From positions 1 through 64,000 of the forward strand of contig NZ_BCUL01000004.1 of the NCBI RefSeq assembly GCF_001591265.1: a DNA stretch of 64,000 bases, given 5' to 3'. Source of the stretch: Moraxella atlantae NBRC 14588 (lineage in GTDB: Bacteria > Pseudomonadota > Gammaproteobacteria > Pseudomonadales > Moraxellaceae). Made by a program: the position numbers and the translations under genes. Below, piece by piece: positions 18,068-27,194 of this stretch (position 1 is its first letter; every line of letters begins with the position of its first letter). The notes under the pieces are model-generated. The model was not told where the DNA came from. It made no database searches and saw only the letters and a program-made list of their open reading frames with translations.

Positions 18068-19441
18068 TCAGACAGATTTAGCCGAATCCGATGGCTGAAC
18101 AGAAGGGGAAGCCAGTGGTACACTGGTCGTTTGCGTGGTTACAGGTTGGCTGCCAGATGTTTGTAACACAGACTGCCTAAATGACTGTTTGGTAGTCGTT
18201 TGTGCCAACTCAGATTGGACGCTTGCCGCCTGATTTTTGGTGGCTTGATTTGCCAAATAACGCCCCATCCACGGCGAGTCGCCATAAAATGAGCCGTTTA
18301 ACTGGGTTTGCTCAATCAAATATTCACGAAAGCGTTGGTAAAAATCTTGGTCGGGCGGCATGGGATTTTGCCAAAAACCATCGAGCGGCTGTGGATCAGT
18401 CAATTGCGGTACGTCATAAATCGCGCGTCCCATAACTTTGGTCGGGCGGTTGTGGTAAATCGACTGTAACCCCGTGGTGCTATTAATCGTCACCATGCCA
18501 AGACTGTCACGAATCAAGGTAGGCAAGTGCATATCGCAACCATAATGCACGCGTCCCTTGATCCCCAAATTGTCCGCTAGCATGGCAATCAGCGCGCCAT
18601 AGTGCCGATGCGCACGGTCAAGCGGATGGTGTTTAAACACCAAATGCAACGCGTGCGGCGCGTGTTGGGCAAAGCTTGTCATTACCTGTTCAATAAACAC
18701 CGTGATATCGGCATAATCGCTATGAAAGGTAATCTGTGAATCGTTATACACCTGTAGGCTGACCAAAAAATATCGCTGCGCCAAATGCTCATGCAGGCGA
18801 CGTTGCAGACGTTTATCAGGCAGATAATGATACACTTTACGCAACGGCGCTTTGAGCCACGTCATACCCTCTTGCCACGCCGTCATACCGCGATAATGCA
18901 TGTAATGCGGAAACTCATCTTGTTTGGCACGCGCAACGATATAATACACAATTGCTGATAGACAGAGTTTATAAAAACGGTTATGCGTCGGTAGCGGCTT
19001 GTCATTGGCTTTTTGTAGCTGCTTGATAACGCGCAAATCTAGCTGCGAGTAGCCATTGATGCCGTCTTGCTGCAAGGTCACATAATCAGGGCGCAAATAG
19101 CCTTCTTCAAAAACAAAAAATGCTGTACCCAGTCGCCGACACACCGCCCCTGCCAGCGCATGATGCGGACGGCAATCACCAAAACACACCACCGCGTCGA
19201 TGGCTTGATGATGCAACAAATCGACCAAATACGCGTCAAAATCCGCCAGTGTGCCCGTGTAATTGTACACACGCTCACGATGCCGATAAAAAAACGCGTC
19301 ACCTGCGTTGAGGTTGATTTTACTCACCTCAATACCTTGGGTATGCAAAAAACTGGCAAAACGGCTAAAAAACGACCCCATCTTGCCCTGAATGAGCAAC
19401 ACGCGCTGATGGGTTAAAAGTCGTTCTAACGATGCCGTCAT
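18068..19441 (-). CDS. kpsS: Capsule polysaccharide Kdo-linker transferase, KpsS/LipB family
   Basis: 457 residues. KpsS-type enzymes add the first Kdo to lyso-phosphatidylglycerol, which starts the linker that anchors group 2 capsules; they act on the cytoplasmic face. Family features seen are QGKMGSFF at the start, VVCFGDCRPHHALA, FVFEEGYLRPDYVTL, VFKHHPLDR and TINSTTGLQSI. The last ~65 residues are a Ser/Thr/Gln-rich tail without homology that I can recognise. It lies 178 bp downstream of kpsC on the same strand. No export or serotype genes are near, so the rest of the capsule locus must be elsewhere or absent. Confidence 0.85.
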   Translation of the reverse strand: MTASLERLLTHQRVLLIQGKMGSFFSRFASFLHTQGIEVSKINLNAGDAFFYRHRERVYNYTGTLADFDAYLVDLLHHQAIDAVVCFGDCRPHHALAGAVCRRLGTAFFVFEEGYLRPDYVTLQQDGINGYSQLDLRVIKQLQKANDKPLPTHNRFYKLCLSAIVYYIVARAKQDEFPHYMHYRGMTAWQEGMTWLKAPLRKVYHYLPDKRLQRRLHEHLAQRYFLVSLQVYNDSQITFHSDYADITVFIEQVMTSFAQHAPHALHLVFKHHPLDRAHRHYGALIAMLADNLGIKGRVHYGCDMHLPTLIRDSLGMVTINSTTGLQSIYHNRPTKVMGRAIYDVPQLTDPQPLDGFWQNPMPPDQDFYQRFREYLIEQTQLNGSFYGDSPWMGRYLANQATKNQAASVQSELAQTTTKQSFRQSVLQTSGSQPVTTQTTSVPLASPSVQPSDSAKSV

Positions 19442-19619
19442 CGTGGATCCTTCGCGCTAAATTTAGGTAGCAACCTAAAGGGTAAAAACATAAATTGCGA
19501 CTTAGCTTAGCGACTGTTATTGCATTATTTTTTGGCTAAAAACGCATCATTATACGCATTTTGACGTGCGTTGTCTGCTAGTCTGGCAACAAGTGTAGGA
19601 TTGGTTACGCATTGCGCCG

Positions 19620-21932
19620 CTACAAGCGTTGGCGCAGCTGCATGAATGCTTTTGCCAGCGGTTGTTTAATTCGGCGGTCAAGCCGCTGCATCAACTGCTG
19701 TGTTAAACCGTTCAAATCACTTGGCGGTTGGCTGTTATCTTTTGCTTGGTACAAATGCGCAATGACATCCTCAATCTGCGCCAGCCCAAAACCATTTGGC
19801 ACACGATATAGCGGATATGTAATTAGCGTAACATACACCAACTGCTGCAAGCTCAAAGGTTGGCAGCGCGCGCGGCGGGCATAGGCACGTTGGGCAGCCG
19901 CGCCCGTTGCGCGGTCATCGGTCAAGCCAAAGCCTGCATAAAACGGCACACCATAGCAGGTCACGCTAAGTCCGCGTAACAACGCCTCAAACCCCGTCAA
20001 AGAACTTATTGTATGCACTGCATCAACCGCTGCCAAACACGCGGGCATGGCGATATCGGTGACAACTTGGTCGGCAAGACGCGCAAGCGTCGGTGCGTCA
20101 ATCTGTCCTGTACGCAAACCTGCCTGCACATCGGGATGCGGTTTATAGAGGATATAAGCGTTTGGGTGGGCAGCACGTACTTGCTCAAGCAAGGCGCGAT
20201 TGGTGCGGATGTCACTGGCGCAGCATTGCACGGACATATCATCCTCAACCTGCCCTACCACCAATAGGATACGCTGATGCGGCGCGGCATGGGTGGTAAG
20301 CACACGCTTATCGCCAACGTTGTATTTGCTAACCTGTTGGGCAAGTAACGTGTCAATCAGCGTCGCAGTGCGCATAGATTGCGTGAGCGTTAAGTCAGTT
20401 TGGCAAACTAGCTTATGTTCCAAATCGCTTGTCGTGGTGGCATCATAATAGATGCCGCGACGATCAAGCACCACCGACAGCGGTGCAATTAGGCTGGCAC
20501 CGAGCCCCGTTGAGCGCACAAAACCATCTTCCATGCACCAAATTTGCGCGTTGGGTCGCTGACGCTGTATTTCACGACGTTTGGCAATACCCCAAACGAT
20601 GATATCCTTGGCAGTATGTAGCCGATTTTGCGCCCAACGGCTGTTCAGTTGTTGTTTTAACTGGGCTAATTCGGCGAACGGTTTGGCAATAATAGGCAGA
20701 TCTGTCACAGATTTTGGTTTAGCAATAAACTGTAGCTGACCGCCTGCACTCGCCAAAAACGCCCGTACAAAGCTATATTTCCAACGACTAAATGCAAACA
20801 CCGTTGCCTCACGTGGCAATCGCTCACGCCATGCACGGTTAGTCATCAGCCAGTCTATGATCTGCTCGATCTCACACGCTTGTCCTGTCGCAGGATTGGC
20901 GTAGTAACTGTAGCGCAAATAAGCGGCATGGAATAAATCATCGAGCGTTTTGGGCTTGGCAACACGTTGCGCGCGCCGTGCGGTTGTGGCGGTGTATAGC
21001 GGCTGCATCACGTGATGCGCAAAATAACTGTCATCGGTCAGCCCCCAACCTGCATACCATGCCACGCCAAAGCAATGCACGCGCTTACCCAACAGCAAGG
21101 CTTCAAAACCCATCTGTGAGCTGACTGTACACACCGCATCCATGTTTGCCAATAGCTCCAGCGGATTAACGGCTTGTTGAATTACGCTCACATCAGGCGA
21201 TAAAGGCAATGCTGTCAAATAACCTGCCTTGCCTGCAGGGTGCACCTTGACCCACAGTTTGGCCTTGGGGTATAGCTTGCGCGCAGCACGCAGCATATCA
21301 GCAAAGGTTTGCGCATTTGCGCCTGCACCTGCCACCGACTGATCGCCTGCCACTTGGTCGACAAGTAGCACATTACACAGGTTGGTATCAATGGCAAGTT
21401 CGCCCAACGTGCCTGTGGCAGCGGTTGGATTGTACTTGGATAAATGCGCCTCGACGATACGCTGACGTAGCGTTTGTGCGCGCAGACGCTGGGCGGCGGT
21501 CAAATCACTGGTTGCAATCAGCTGTTCTAAGTAAGATGGTGCGTGCGCGTCAAAATAAATTCCGATTGGGTCAATCACCACGCTGCAACCGTAGCGTTGT
21601 GCAGTACCACTACCAAGCCCACGTAAAAAACCGTCTTCTAGCGTCAAAACGGGCAAATCGTGCTGCGCGGCAAATCGACTGGCACGGCGGTGGCTTTTTT
21701 TACGCCCCCAACCGAGCATCGCGCCAACATCAGCGGTCTGCATGTGAGTCGGCAACAAGGGGAACACGCGCTTAACCGTGACAGGTTTTTGCGCATACGC
21801 TTGCAAAAACGCGCCCAACAGCGCATTGTTGCGCGTTATACCGCGCCCAACCACACCAAACACCAACGGCTTGCCTGCATCCGTCGGTGGCATTGGGGTG
21901 TTGATGCTTGGCAACAATGGCTGAACAGTCAT
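19620..21932 (-). CDS. kpsC: Capsule polysaccharide Kdo-linker transferase, KpsC/LipA family
   Basis: 770 residues with a duplicated architecture. KpsC extends the linker with alternating beta-Kdo residues after KpsS has primed it. Each half has the family signature: LTLEDGFLRGLGSG ... GIYFDAHAPS (about 95-140) and CMEDGFVRSTGLG ... GIYYDATTTS (about 470-510). Each half also has a VKVHPAGKAG or YKPHPDVQAG element and an SSxxGFEALL motif. It is longer than usual because of the N-terminus and linker. The start codon is 59 bp from the right end of TnpB copy 2, so that insertion replaced or separated the native upstream region. Confidence 0.88.
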   Translation of the reverse strand: MTVQPLLPSINTPMPPTDAGKPLVFGVVGRGITRNNALLGAFLQAYAQKPVTVKRVFPLLPTHMQTADVGAMLGWGRKKSHRRASRFAAQHDLPVLTLEDGFLRGLGSGTAQRYGCSVVIDPIGIYFDAHAPSYLEQLIATSDLTAAQRLRAQTLRQRIVEAHLSKYNPTAATGTLGELAIDTNLCNVLLVDQVAGDQSVAGAGANAQTFADMLRAARKLYPKAKLWVKVHPAGKAGYLTALPLSPDVSVIQQAVNPLELLANMDAVCTVSSQMGFEALLLGKRVHCFGVAWYAGWGLTDDSYFAHHVMQPLYTATTARRAQRVAKPKTLDDLFHAAYLRYSYYANPATGQACEIEQIIDWLMTNRAWRERLPREATVFAFSRWKYSFVRAFLASAGGQLQFIAKPKSVTDLPIIAKPFAELAQLKQQLNSRWAQNRLHTAKDIIVWGIAKRREIQRQRPNAQIWCMEDGFVRSTGLGASLIAPLSVVLDRRGIYYDATTTSDLEHKLVCQTDLTLTQSMRTATLIDTLLAQQVSKYNVGDKRVLTTHAAPHQRILLVVGQVEDDMSVQCCASDIRTNRALLEQVRAAHPNAYILYKPHPDVQAGLRTGQIDAPTLARLADQVVTDIAMPACLAAVDAVHTISSLTGFEALLRGLSVTCYGVPFYAGFGLTDDRATGAAAQRAYARRARCQPLSLQQLVYVTLITYPLYRVPNGFGLAQIEDVIAHLYQAKDNSQPPSDLNGLTQQLMQRLDRRIKQPLAKAFMQLRQRL

Positions 21933-21974
21933 GACGGTATGATCTTTTTTACAATAACTAATAACAATGCAACA

Positions 21975-22071
21975 GAGCGATGCGCTTAGTTTGACTTCCT
22001 CCCCTCCCTAAAGTGAGGGGATTCCTGCTCCCAGACGGTCAAGCCCGACCGCAAGAATGTTCCGACTGGCG
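21975..22071 (-). ncRNA. Predicted reRNA (omegaRNA) region of copy 2
   Basis: Contains the stem CGGTC/GACCG with loop GGGCTT (22036-22051) and the CCCCTC/GAGGGG hairpin. The predicted guide after TCAA is AACTAAGCGCATCGCT, which comes from the kpsC 5' region. The limits are inferred from TnpB family knowledge. Confidence 0.4.
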
Positions 22072-23214
22072 TTAATATCTCTATCATGCCGTGTGCCACA
22101 CTTCGCACAAGTCCATTCTCTTATTCGCAAACCTGCGCTACCTTTCGGACTATTGCTGTCGATTTGACCGCAACACGAGCAAGTTTGGGTAGTGTATTTC
22201 TCATTGACGATTTCAAAACGGCAACCTGCGTGCTCGCATTTGTAGGTCAGTTGTCGTTTGAGTTCAAACCAACCTGCATCGTAAACCGATTTGGCTAGTT
22301 TGCCTTTTTTGCTGTTAAATTGGGTGGTTTTAACGTCACCAACCACGATTAGGGCATTGTCTTTAACTAGCCCTGTGGTGAATTTGTGTATGAGGTCTTG
22401 ACGTGTGTTTTTGATTTTGGCGTGGATAGCCTTAACACGCTGTTTGTTTTTGGCACGTTGGGCGACACCCAATTTTTTAGCCCATGCCTGTGTTTGCTTG
22501 ATTTGTAGTTTATCGCCGTTTGAGGCGGTAGCACTGTCTTTTAAGCCTAAGTCTATGCCAACGCTACCTGTTCCACATTGCTGTTTTGGGTATTCTTTGA
22601 CGGTGATACACGCATACCATCGGTTACGGCTGTCTTGTACAATCTCGCAGGTGTTTATTTGATACAGCGATAGATTGTAGCTGTCCCATACGTCTATCAG
22701 TAGCTTTTGCCCTTTGGCTAGGCTTAGTTGTAACGTCGATTTTAAGCCTTTTTTATTCGTTTGGTGGGTGGCAATGTGCTTAATAGCGGATTGTTTAAAT
22801 GGTAGCCAACCGAGTGATTGACGTTTTGAGTTTGGGTTGTTGGTTCGCCATGATAGTTTGGCTTTTTTGCATTGCTTTCGGCTTTTGGCATGGGTTTCGT
22901 TGATAGCTTGGATGGTTTGCGAGTGTAAGCCAAGGAATTCACCGCTACCTTTGGTATATTCGTTTAGGTCATAGGCTGAAAAGAATTTGCCTGTTTTTTG
23001 TAGGTACTTGTAACTCAAGTCATTGATGTAGTTCCATACGAAATTAACCGAACCGCTTAGGCGGTTAAGCTTCGTTATGTGTTTGTCTCGTATGCGTAGC
23101 TTGAGTGTTTTCATGGGTTTATTTTAACATATTTAGTATCTTATCGTGTGTAAGCATAGCTACAGAGTTGCCTTATATCCACCGCCTGAAGTCGCAGGTT
23201 TACGGCAACGGAGG
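21991..23214 (-). mobile_element. IS200/IS605-like element, TnpB-only, copy 2
   Basis: About 1224 bp, with ends as in copy 1: left flank TTATC and right end at GTCAA. The left hairpin differs, with CCTGCG in place of CCACCG, so it pairs poorly with CGGTGG; one A of the GTAAAA run is also missing. The same left-end variant occurs in the small element at 46680-47020. It is inserted between kpsC and ygfZ, with its right end towards kpsC and the same transcription direction. Confidence 0.85.
22008..23114 (-). CDS. tnpB: TnpB (IS200/IS605 OrfB), copy 2
   Basis: 368 residues, nearly the same as copy 1; differences are scattered substitutions such as SRKQ for SRRQ and LGVAQ for LAIAQ. The RuvC aspartates (GIDLGLKDS and HDRDINAS) and the C4 zinc finger are intact, while the RuvC-II position again reads VVGDV without the glutamate. 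The C-terminus LDRLGAGIPSL differs from copy 1 exactly where the right-end hairpin covaries. The frame is uninterrupted, so the protein could be made. Its transcript would run on into the kpsC promoter region. Confidence 0.92.
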   Translation of the reverse strand: MKTLKLRIRDKHITKLNRLSGSVNFVWNYINDLSYKYLQKTGKFFSAYDLNEYTKGSGEFLGLHSQTIQAINETHAKSRKQCKKAKLSWRTNNPNSKRQSLGWLPFKQSAIKHIATHQTNKKGLKSTLQLSLAKGQKLLIDVWDSYNLSLYQINTCEIVQDSRNRWYACITVKEYPKQQCGTGSVGIDLGLKDSATASNGDKLQIKQTQAWAKKLGVAQRAKNKQRVKAIHAKIKNTRQDLIHKFTTGLVKDNALIVVGDVKTTQFNSKKGKLAKSVYDAGWFELKRQLTYKCEHAGCRFEIVNEKYTTQTCSCCGQIDSNSPKGSAGLRIREWTCAKCGTRHDRDINASRNILAVGLDRLGAGIPSL

Positions 23215-23377
23215 ATAACAAACCTTATCAACGTGTGCTGATTTACGTATTGATTGACAATTTACTGACCATAAGACTTGTAATTGCACCACCGCGACCA
23301 AACCATTTTAACCAAGCTTGAACAACAAATTTTTGAAAACATCTTGCTAAAATTTGGTAAATACAAACAAGGAAAAA

Positions 23378-24112
23378 ATGATGACAGATTTTTGCGTGAT
23401 GACGCTGACAGGCGAGCAAGCGGCAAAATTCTTGCAAGGGCAAGTGACGTGCCATGTTGATAAGCTAAACGCTGATATTTTTCAGCCAACGGCAATTAGT
23501 AACCTAAAAGGTCGGGTGGATTTTGGGCTATGGCTCAGACACGTTGATGACATGACGTTTGAGATCGTGCTGAGTGCCGATTGCGTTGCCGATTTTGCCC
23601 AACATATCAAAAAATACGGCGCGTTTTCTAAGATCACGTTATCAGACGCAAAGCCGATTTACCCTGTTGTGATTGAGGGTGTGCTGACGTTTAGCGAAAC
23701 TGATACGAGCTATCCACTGACCGATTGGCAGGCACAGAGTATCGCGCAGGGCAACTACTGGCTGACTCAGCCGACGCGTGGTTTGTTTCAGCCGCAAGAA
23801 TTGCGCCTACACCAACGCGGCGGTGTGGATTATGATAAGGGCTGTTATTTGGGGCAAGAAATCATCGCGCGGCTATGGTTTAAGGCAAGTCCCAAGGCAT
23901 GGCTGCATCGGATAGCAGGCACTGGCGATACACCTGATGCAGGCGCGGTGTTGGGTAACAATGTGACGGTGGTCAATGCCATTGCCAAATCTGACAGCGC
24001 CAATGCGTTTGAAGCATTGGTCATTGCACGTCCCGATAATATCACAGCGGCAAGCTTAACTGTACTGGCATTGCCTGAGGCGTTACAGCAGCCGATTGAG
24101 CGACAGGTGTAG
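23378..24112 (+). CDS. ygfZ: Folate-binding Fe/S cluster repair protein YgfZ
   Basis: Tetrahydrofolate-dependent protein that supports Fe-S enzymes such as MiaB. 244 residues from the ATG at 23378, chosen because AAGGA sits just upstream; a second ATG follows immediately. The family signature K-G-C-Y-x-G-Q-E is seen as KGCYLGQEIIARLWF (about 158-172), and the GcvT-like fold begins with LTGEQAAKFLQGQVTCHV. The gene overlaps no neighbour and is followed after 40 bp by the cyclodeaminase-family gene, perhaps co-transcribed. Confidence 0.93.
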   Translation: MMTDFCVMTLTGEQAAKFLQGQVTCHVDKLNADIFQPTAISNLKGRVDFGLWLRHVDDMTFEIVLSADCVADFAQHIKKYGAFSKITLSDAKPIYPVVIEGVLTFSETDTSYPLTDWQAQSIAQGNYWLTQPTRGLFQPQELRLHQRGGVDYDKGCYLGQEIIARLWFKASPKAWLHRIAGTGDTPDAGAVLGNNVTVVNAIAKSDSANAFEALVIARPDNITAASLTVLALPEALQQPIERQV

Positions 24113-24152
24113 CTTTTTTCATCCAGCCACTGACCGATCAAAAGGCACCATC

Positions 24153-25100
24153 ATGCAAATTTTTACCGCCGAACAGACTGCCGCCGCGTTGCCCTACCCT
24201 GCACTGATTGATGCGCTCAAAGCCATGTTTGTGCAAGGCTGTGTCGTACCGCGTCGCCATCACCATGCCATTGACAGCAGTGACAAAGGCGCAACACTGC
24301 TGATCATGCCAGCATGGCAGCGCGACCGCTATTTGGGCATCAAGCATGTAACAATTTATCCTGAAAATAGCCAAAAGCACGGACTGGCAGGCTTGTTTTC
24401 GACCTATACGTTGTTTAACGCGCACAACGGCGTGCCACTGGCAGTCATCGATGGCAACACGATTACCAATCGGCGCACGGCAGCAGCATCGGCGTTAGCA
24501 GCCACATTTTTGGCGCGCCGCGATAGCCACCGCTTGCTTATCGTTGGCGCAGGCAACGTGGCGCGCGAGTTGGTACCTGCTTACGCGGCGGCGTTTGACC
24601 TTACGCGCGTGCAAGTATGGAACAAAACCCATGATAAAGCCGTTGCACTTGCCACTGATTTGCGCGCGCAAGGCTTTAATGCCGAGGCAGTGACCGATTT
24701 GGCAGCAGCTGTGGCAGACAATGACATCATCAGCTGCGCGACGCTCTCGACCGAGCCGCTGATTCATCGCGACTGGGTGCAAGCAGGCAGCCATGTTGAT
24801 TTAATCGGTGGCTTTACGCCTACCATGCGTGAGTCTGATGATGCGCTGTTTGGCGACACGTCGGTGTTTGTTGATACCGATGAGGCGTTGGATAAGGCAG
24901 GCGATTTACTGTTCCCACTACAGGCAGGTGTCTTGACGCGTGAGCAAGTGCAAGCCGACTTAATAACGCTGTGCCGACAGCAACATCATGGGCGCACACA
25001 TGATGATGAAATCACTGTTTACAAAGCCGTTGGCAACGCCGCAGAGGATTTAGCCGCGGCGATATTGGTGTATGAAAATGCCAACCCAACGTCCAAATAA
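24153..25100 (+). CDS. Ornithine cyclodeaminase / mu-crystallin family protein
   Basis: 315 residues from MQIFTAEQTAAALPYP. The family includes NAD(P)-dependent ornithine cyclodeaminases, ketimine reductases and alanine dehydrogenases, so the substrate cannot be fixed from sequence. Seen are the N-terminal IDALKAMFVQGCVVPRRHHH segment, a catalytic-type Lys in the YLGIKHVTIYPEN stretch, NRRTAAASALAATFL and the Rossmann motif LLIVGAGNVARELV. The frame is open further upstream, but an ATG at 24153 aligned with the family N-terminus is the better start. A role in proline or amino acid turnover is inference. Confidence 0.85.
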   Translation: MQIFTAEQTAAALPYPALIDALKAMFVQGCVVPRRHHHAIDSSDKGATLLIMPAWQRDRYLGIKHVTIYPENSQKHGLAGLFSTYTLFNAHNGVPLAVIDGNTITNRRTAAASALAATFLARRDSHRLLIVGAGNVARELVPAYAAAFDLTRVQVWNKTHDKAVALATDLRAQGFNAEAVTDLAAAVADNDIISCATLSTEPLIHRDWVQAGSHVDLIGGFTPTMRESDDALFGDTSVFVDTDEALDKAGDLLFPLQAGVLTREQVQADLITLCRQQHHGRTHDDEITVYKAVGNAAEDLAAAILVYENANPTSK

Positions 25101-25165
25101 ACGCCATGTTTGCCCGTTTTACTGTGCGTTTTGACGCTTTTTACCCAAACAATTGCCAATTTGGC

Positions 25166-25171
25166 TATAAT
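25166..25171 (+). promoter_or_regulatory. -10 element of gltX
   Basis: A perfect TATAAT lies 39 bp before the gltX start. No good -35 is seen at 16-18 bp (TTTACC is at about 20 bp), so only the -10 is called. Confidence 0.45.
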
Positions 25172-25209
25172 AGCTGCATATTTTTCAACCGATTATAAAG
25201 AGCCTACTC

Positions 25210-26718
25210 ATGACCGCTGCTGTTCGTACCCGTATTGCCCCAAGTCCCACTGGTTTTCCACATGTTGGCACCGCGTATATCGCCTTGTTTAATTTGGCAT
25301 TTGCCAAAGCGCACGGTGGCGAGTTTATTTTGCGTATTGAGGACACCGACCAAGCGCGTTCAACGGCACAATCTGAGCGCATGATTTTGGACGCGCTGCG
25401 TTGGGTGGGACTAGATTGGGCAGAAGGTCCTGACGTTGGCGGCCCACACGCGCCTTATCGGCAAAGCGAACGCCGCGAAATTTATCAAGCCCACGCCCAA
25501 CAATTACTGGATGCAGGGCATGCGTTTCGTTGTTTTTGCACGCCCAGTGAGTTAGACGCCATGCGCGCCGAGCAGATGGCGCGTGGTGAAACCCCACGTT
25601 ATGATGGGCGTTGGGCACATGTCAGCCGTGAAGAATCCGATCGCCTAGCTGCTGAGGGTAAACCATTCGTCATCCGTATGCGTGTACCCGATGAAGGCGT
25701 GTGCCGCTTTCACGACATGTTGCGCGGTGAGATTGAAATTCCGTGGGCACAAGTTGATATGCAGGTACTGCTTAAAACCGATGGCTTGCCAACCTATCAC
25801 CTTGCCAATGTCGTTGATGACCACTTGATGCAAATTACCCATGTGATTCGTGGTGAAGAATGGCTCAGCTCTGCACCCAAACATCAGCTATTGTACCAAT
25901 ATTTTGGTTGGCAAATGCCTGTACTTTGCCATATGCCACTATTGCGCAACCCCGACAAGTCCAAGCTATCTAAACGTAAAAATCCTACCTCAATCACCTA
26001 CTACCGTGACGCAGGTGTGCTGCCTGAGGCACTACTCAACTACTTGGCGCGGATGGGTTATTCCCTACCCAACGAAGCAGAAAAATTCACTTTAGAGGAG
26101 CTAATCGCCACGTTTGATATCACGCGCGTGTCATTGGGTGGCCCGATTTTTGATGTGGAAAAGCTAACGTGGCTCAATGGCGAATGGCTGCGCGCGCTAA
26201 CGCCCGAACAGCTTGCCGATAAAATTCTTAACTGGGCAAATCGCAGCAATAATCTGACCGCGATTGCGCAAGCGATTCAGCCACGGATCAACCTACTGTC
26301 TGACGCGGTGAATTGGGCAGGCTTTTATTTTCAAAATCTACCCAGTATCAGCGCACAAGACTTTGATCATAAAGTCTTATCCACTGAGCAAATCATCGAG
26401 GTATTACAGCTGGCGCAATGGCAGCTTGAGGCACTGCCTAAATGGACAGAGAGTAACATCCAAACCGTGCTAACCAACTTAGCAGGCGAATTGGGTATCA
26501 AGCTGCGTGATATGATGGCACCGTTTTTTATTGCCATTGCAGGCAGCAAAGCCAGCACACCGGTCATGAACTCGATGTATCTCATTGGCGCGGACATGAC
26601 ACTACAACGTCTGCGCCATGCCATCGAAGTACTTGGCGGTGTGAGCAAAAAACAGTTAAAAGCCTTAGAAAAACACCATCAAGCGTTGGGTAGTTTGTGG
26701 CAAACCAAAGTCAATTAA
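25210..26718 (+). CDS. gltX: Glutamyl-tRNA synthetase
   Basis: Charges tRNA-Glu with glutamate. 502 residues, a class I synthetase. The HIGH-type motif is in [14 protein letters not shown], and the KMSKS-type loop reads [12 protein letters not shown]. The anticodon-binding C-terminal domain follows and contains LVGA-type helices ending in [12 protein letters not shown]. The start [15 protein letters not shown] is the normal N-terminus. It stands alone after the cyclodeaminase-family gene, with its own -10 element. Confidence 0.97.
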   Translation: MTAAVRTRIAPSPTGFPHVGTAYIALFNLAFAKAHGGEFILRIEDTDQARSTAQSERMILDALRWVGLDWAEGPDVGGPHAPYRQSERREIYQAHAQQLLDAGHAFRCFCTPSELDAMRAEQMARGETPRYDGRWAHVSREESDRLAAEGKPFVIRMRVPDEGVCRFHDMLRGEIEIPWAQVDMQVLLKTDGLPTYHLANVVDDHLMQITHVIRGEEWLSSAPKHQLLYQYFGWQMPVLCHMPLLRNPDKSKLSKRKNPTSITYYRDAGVLPEALLNYLARMGYSLPNEAEKFTLEELIATFDITRVSLGGPIFDVEKLTWLNGEWLRALTPEQLADKILNWANRSNNLTAIAQAIQPRINLLSDAVNWAGFYFQNLPSISAQDFDHKVLSTEQIIEVLQLAQWQLEALPKWTESNIQTVLTNLAGELGIKLRDMMAPFFIAIAGSKASTPVMNSMYLIGADMTLQRLRHAIEVLGGVSKKQLKALEKHHQALGSLWQTKVN

Positions 26719-26778
26719 ATTATCTGTTGTCACCTTATAAATATCAAATACCCTATTTGTAAGCCCCCGACCATCCCC

Positions 26779-27194
26779 CTATTGAGATGGTTTCCAGCAA
26801 TGTGGTAGCAGCTCATCAATCTGGCTATCAGGATGTGTTGGCAGCCGTCTCAGCACATCCACCAAATACGCATACGGATCAAGCCCATTCAATCTAGCTG
26901 ACTGAATGAGCGACATAACATTCGCCGCTCGCTGACCGCTCTCAAGCGACCCTGCGAACAACCAATTCTTACGCCCGAGTGCCCAAGGACGCATCTGATT
27001 CTCCGCCCAATTATTATCAATCGGCAGATTGCCATCATCCAAATAACGAGTTAATGCCGTCCAACGTTTCAAGCAATACTCAATCGCCTTGGTAATACTG
27101 GCATTCTTAATCGTACCTAGCCTTTTCTCCTGTAACCACGCATAAAGCCTATCTGCAATCGGCTTTGCTTTCCCTTGCCTGATTTGTCTAACTA
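26779..27194 (-). pseudogene. IS66-family transposase (TnpC) C-terminal remnant
   Basis: About 138 codons of the C-terminal end of an IS66-type transposase: YAWLQEKRLG, LTRYLDDGNLPIDNNWAENQMRPWALGRKNWLFAGS (split here by the usual IS66 spacing) and the C-terminal DVLRRLPTHPDSQIDELLPHCW. The frame continues upstream of the TTG at 27072 to about 27194, where the IS982-like left end begins. The N-terminal two thirds and the accessory IS66 genes are absent on both sides. A dead fragment. Confidence 0.88.
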
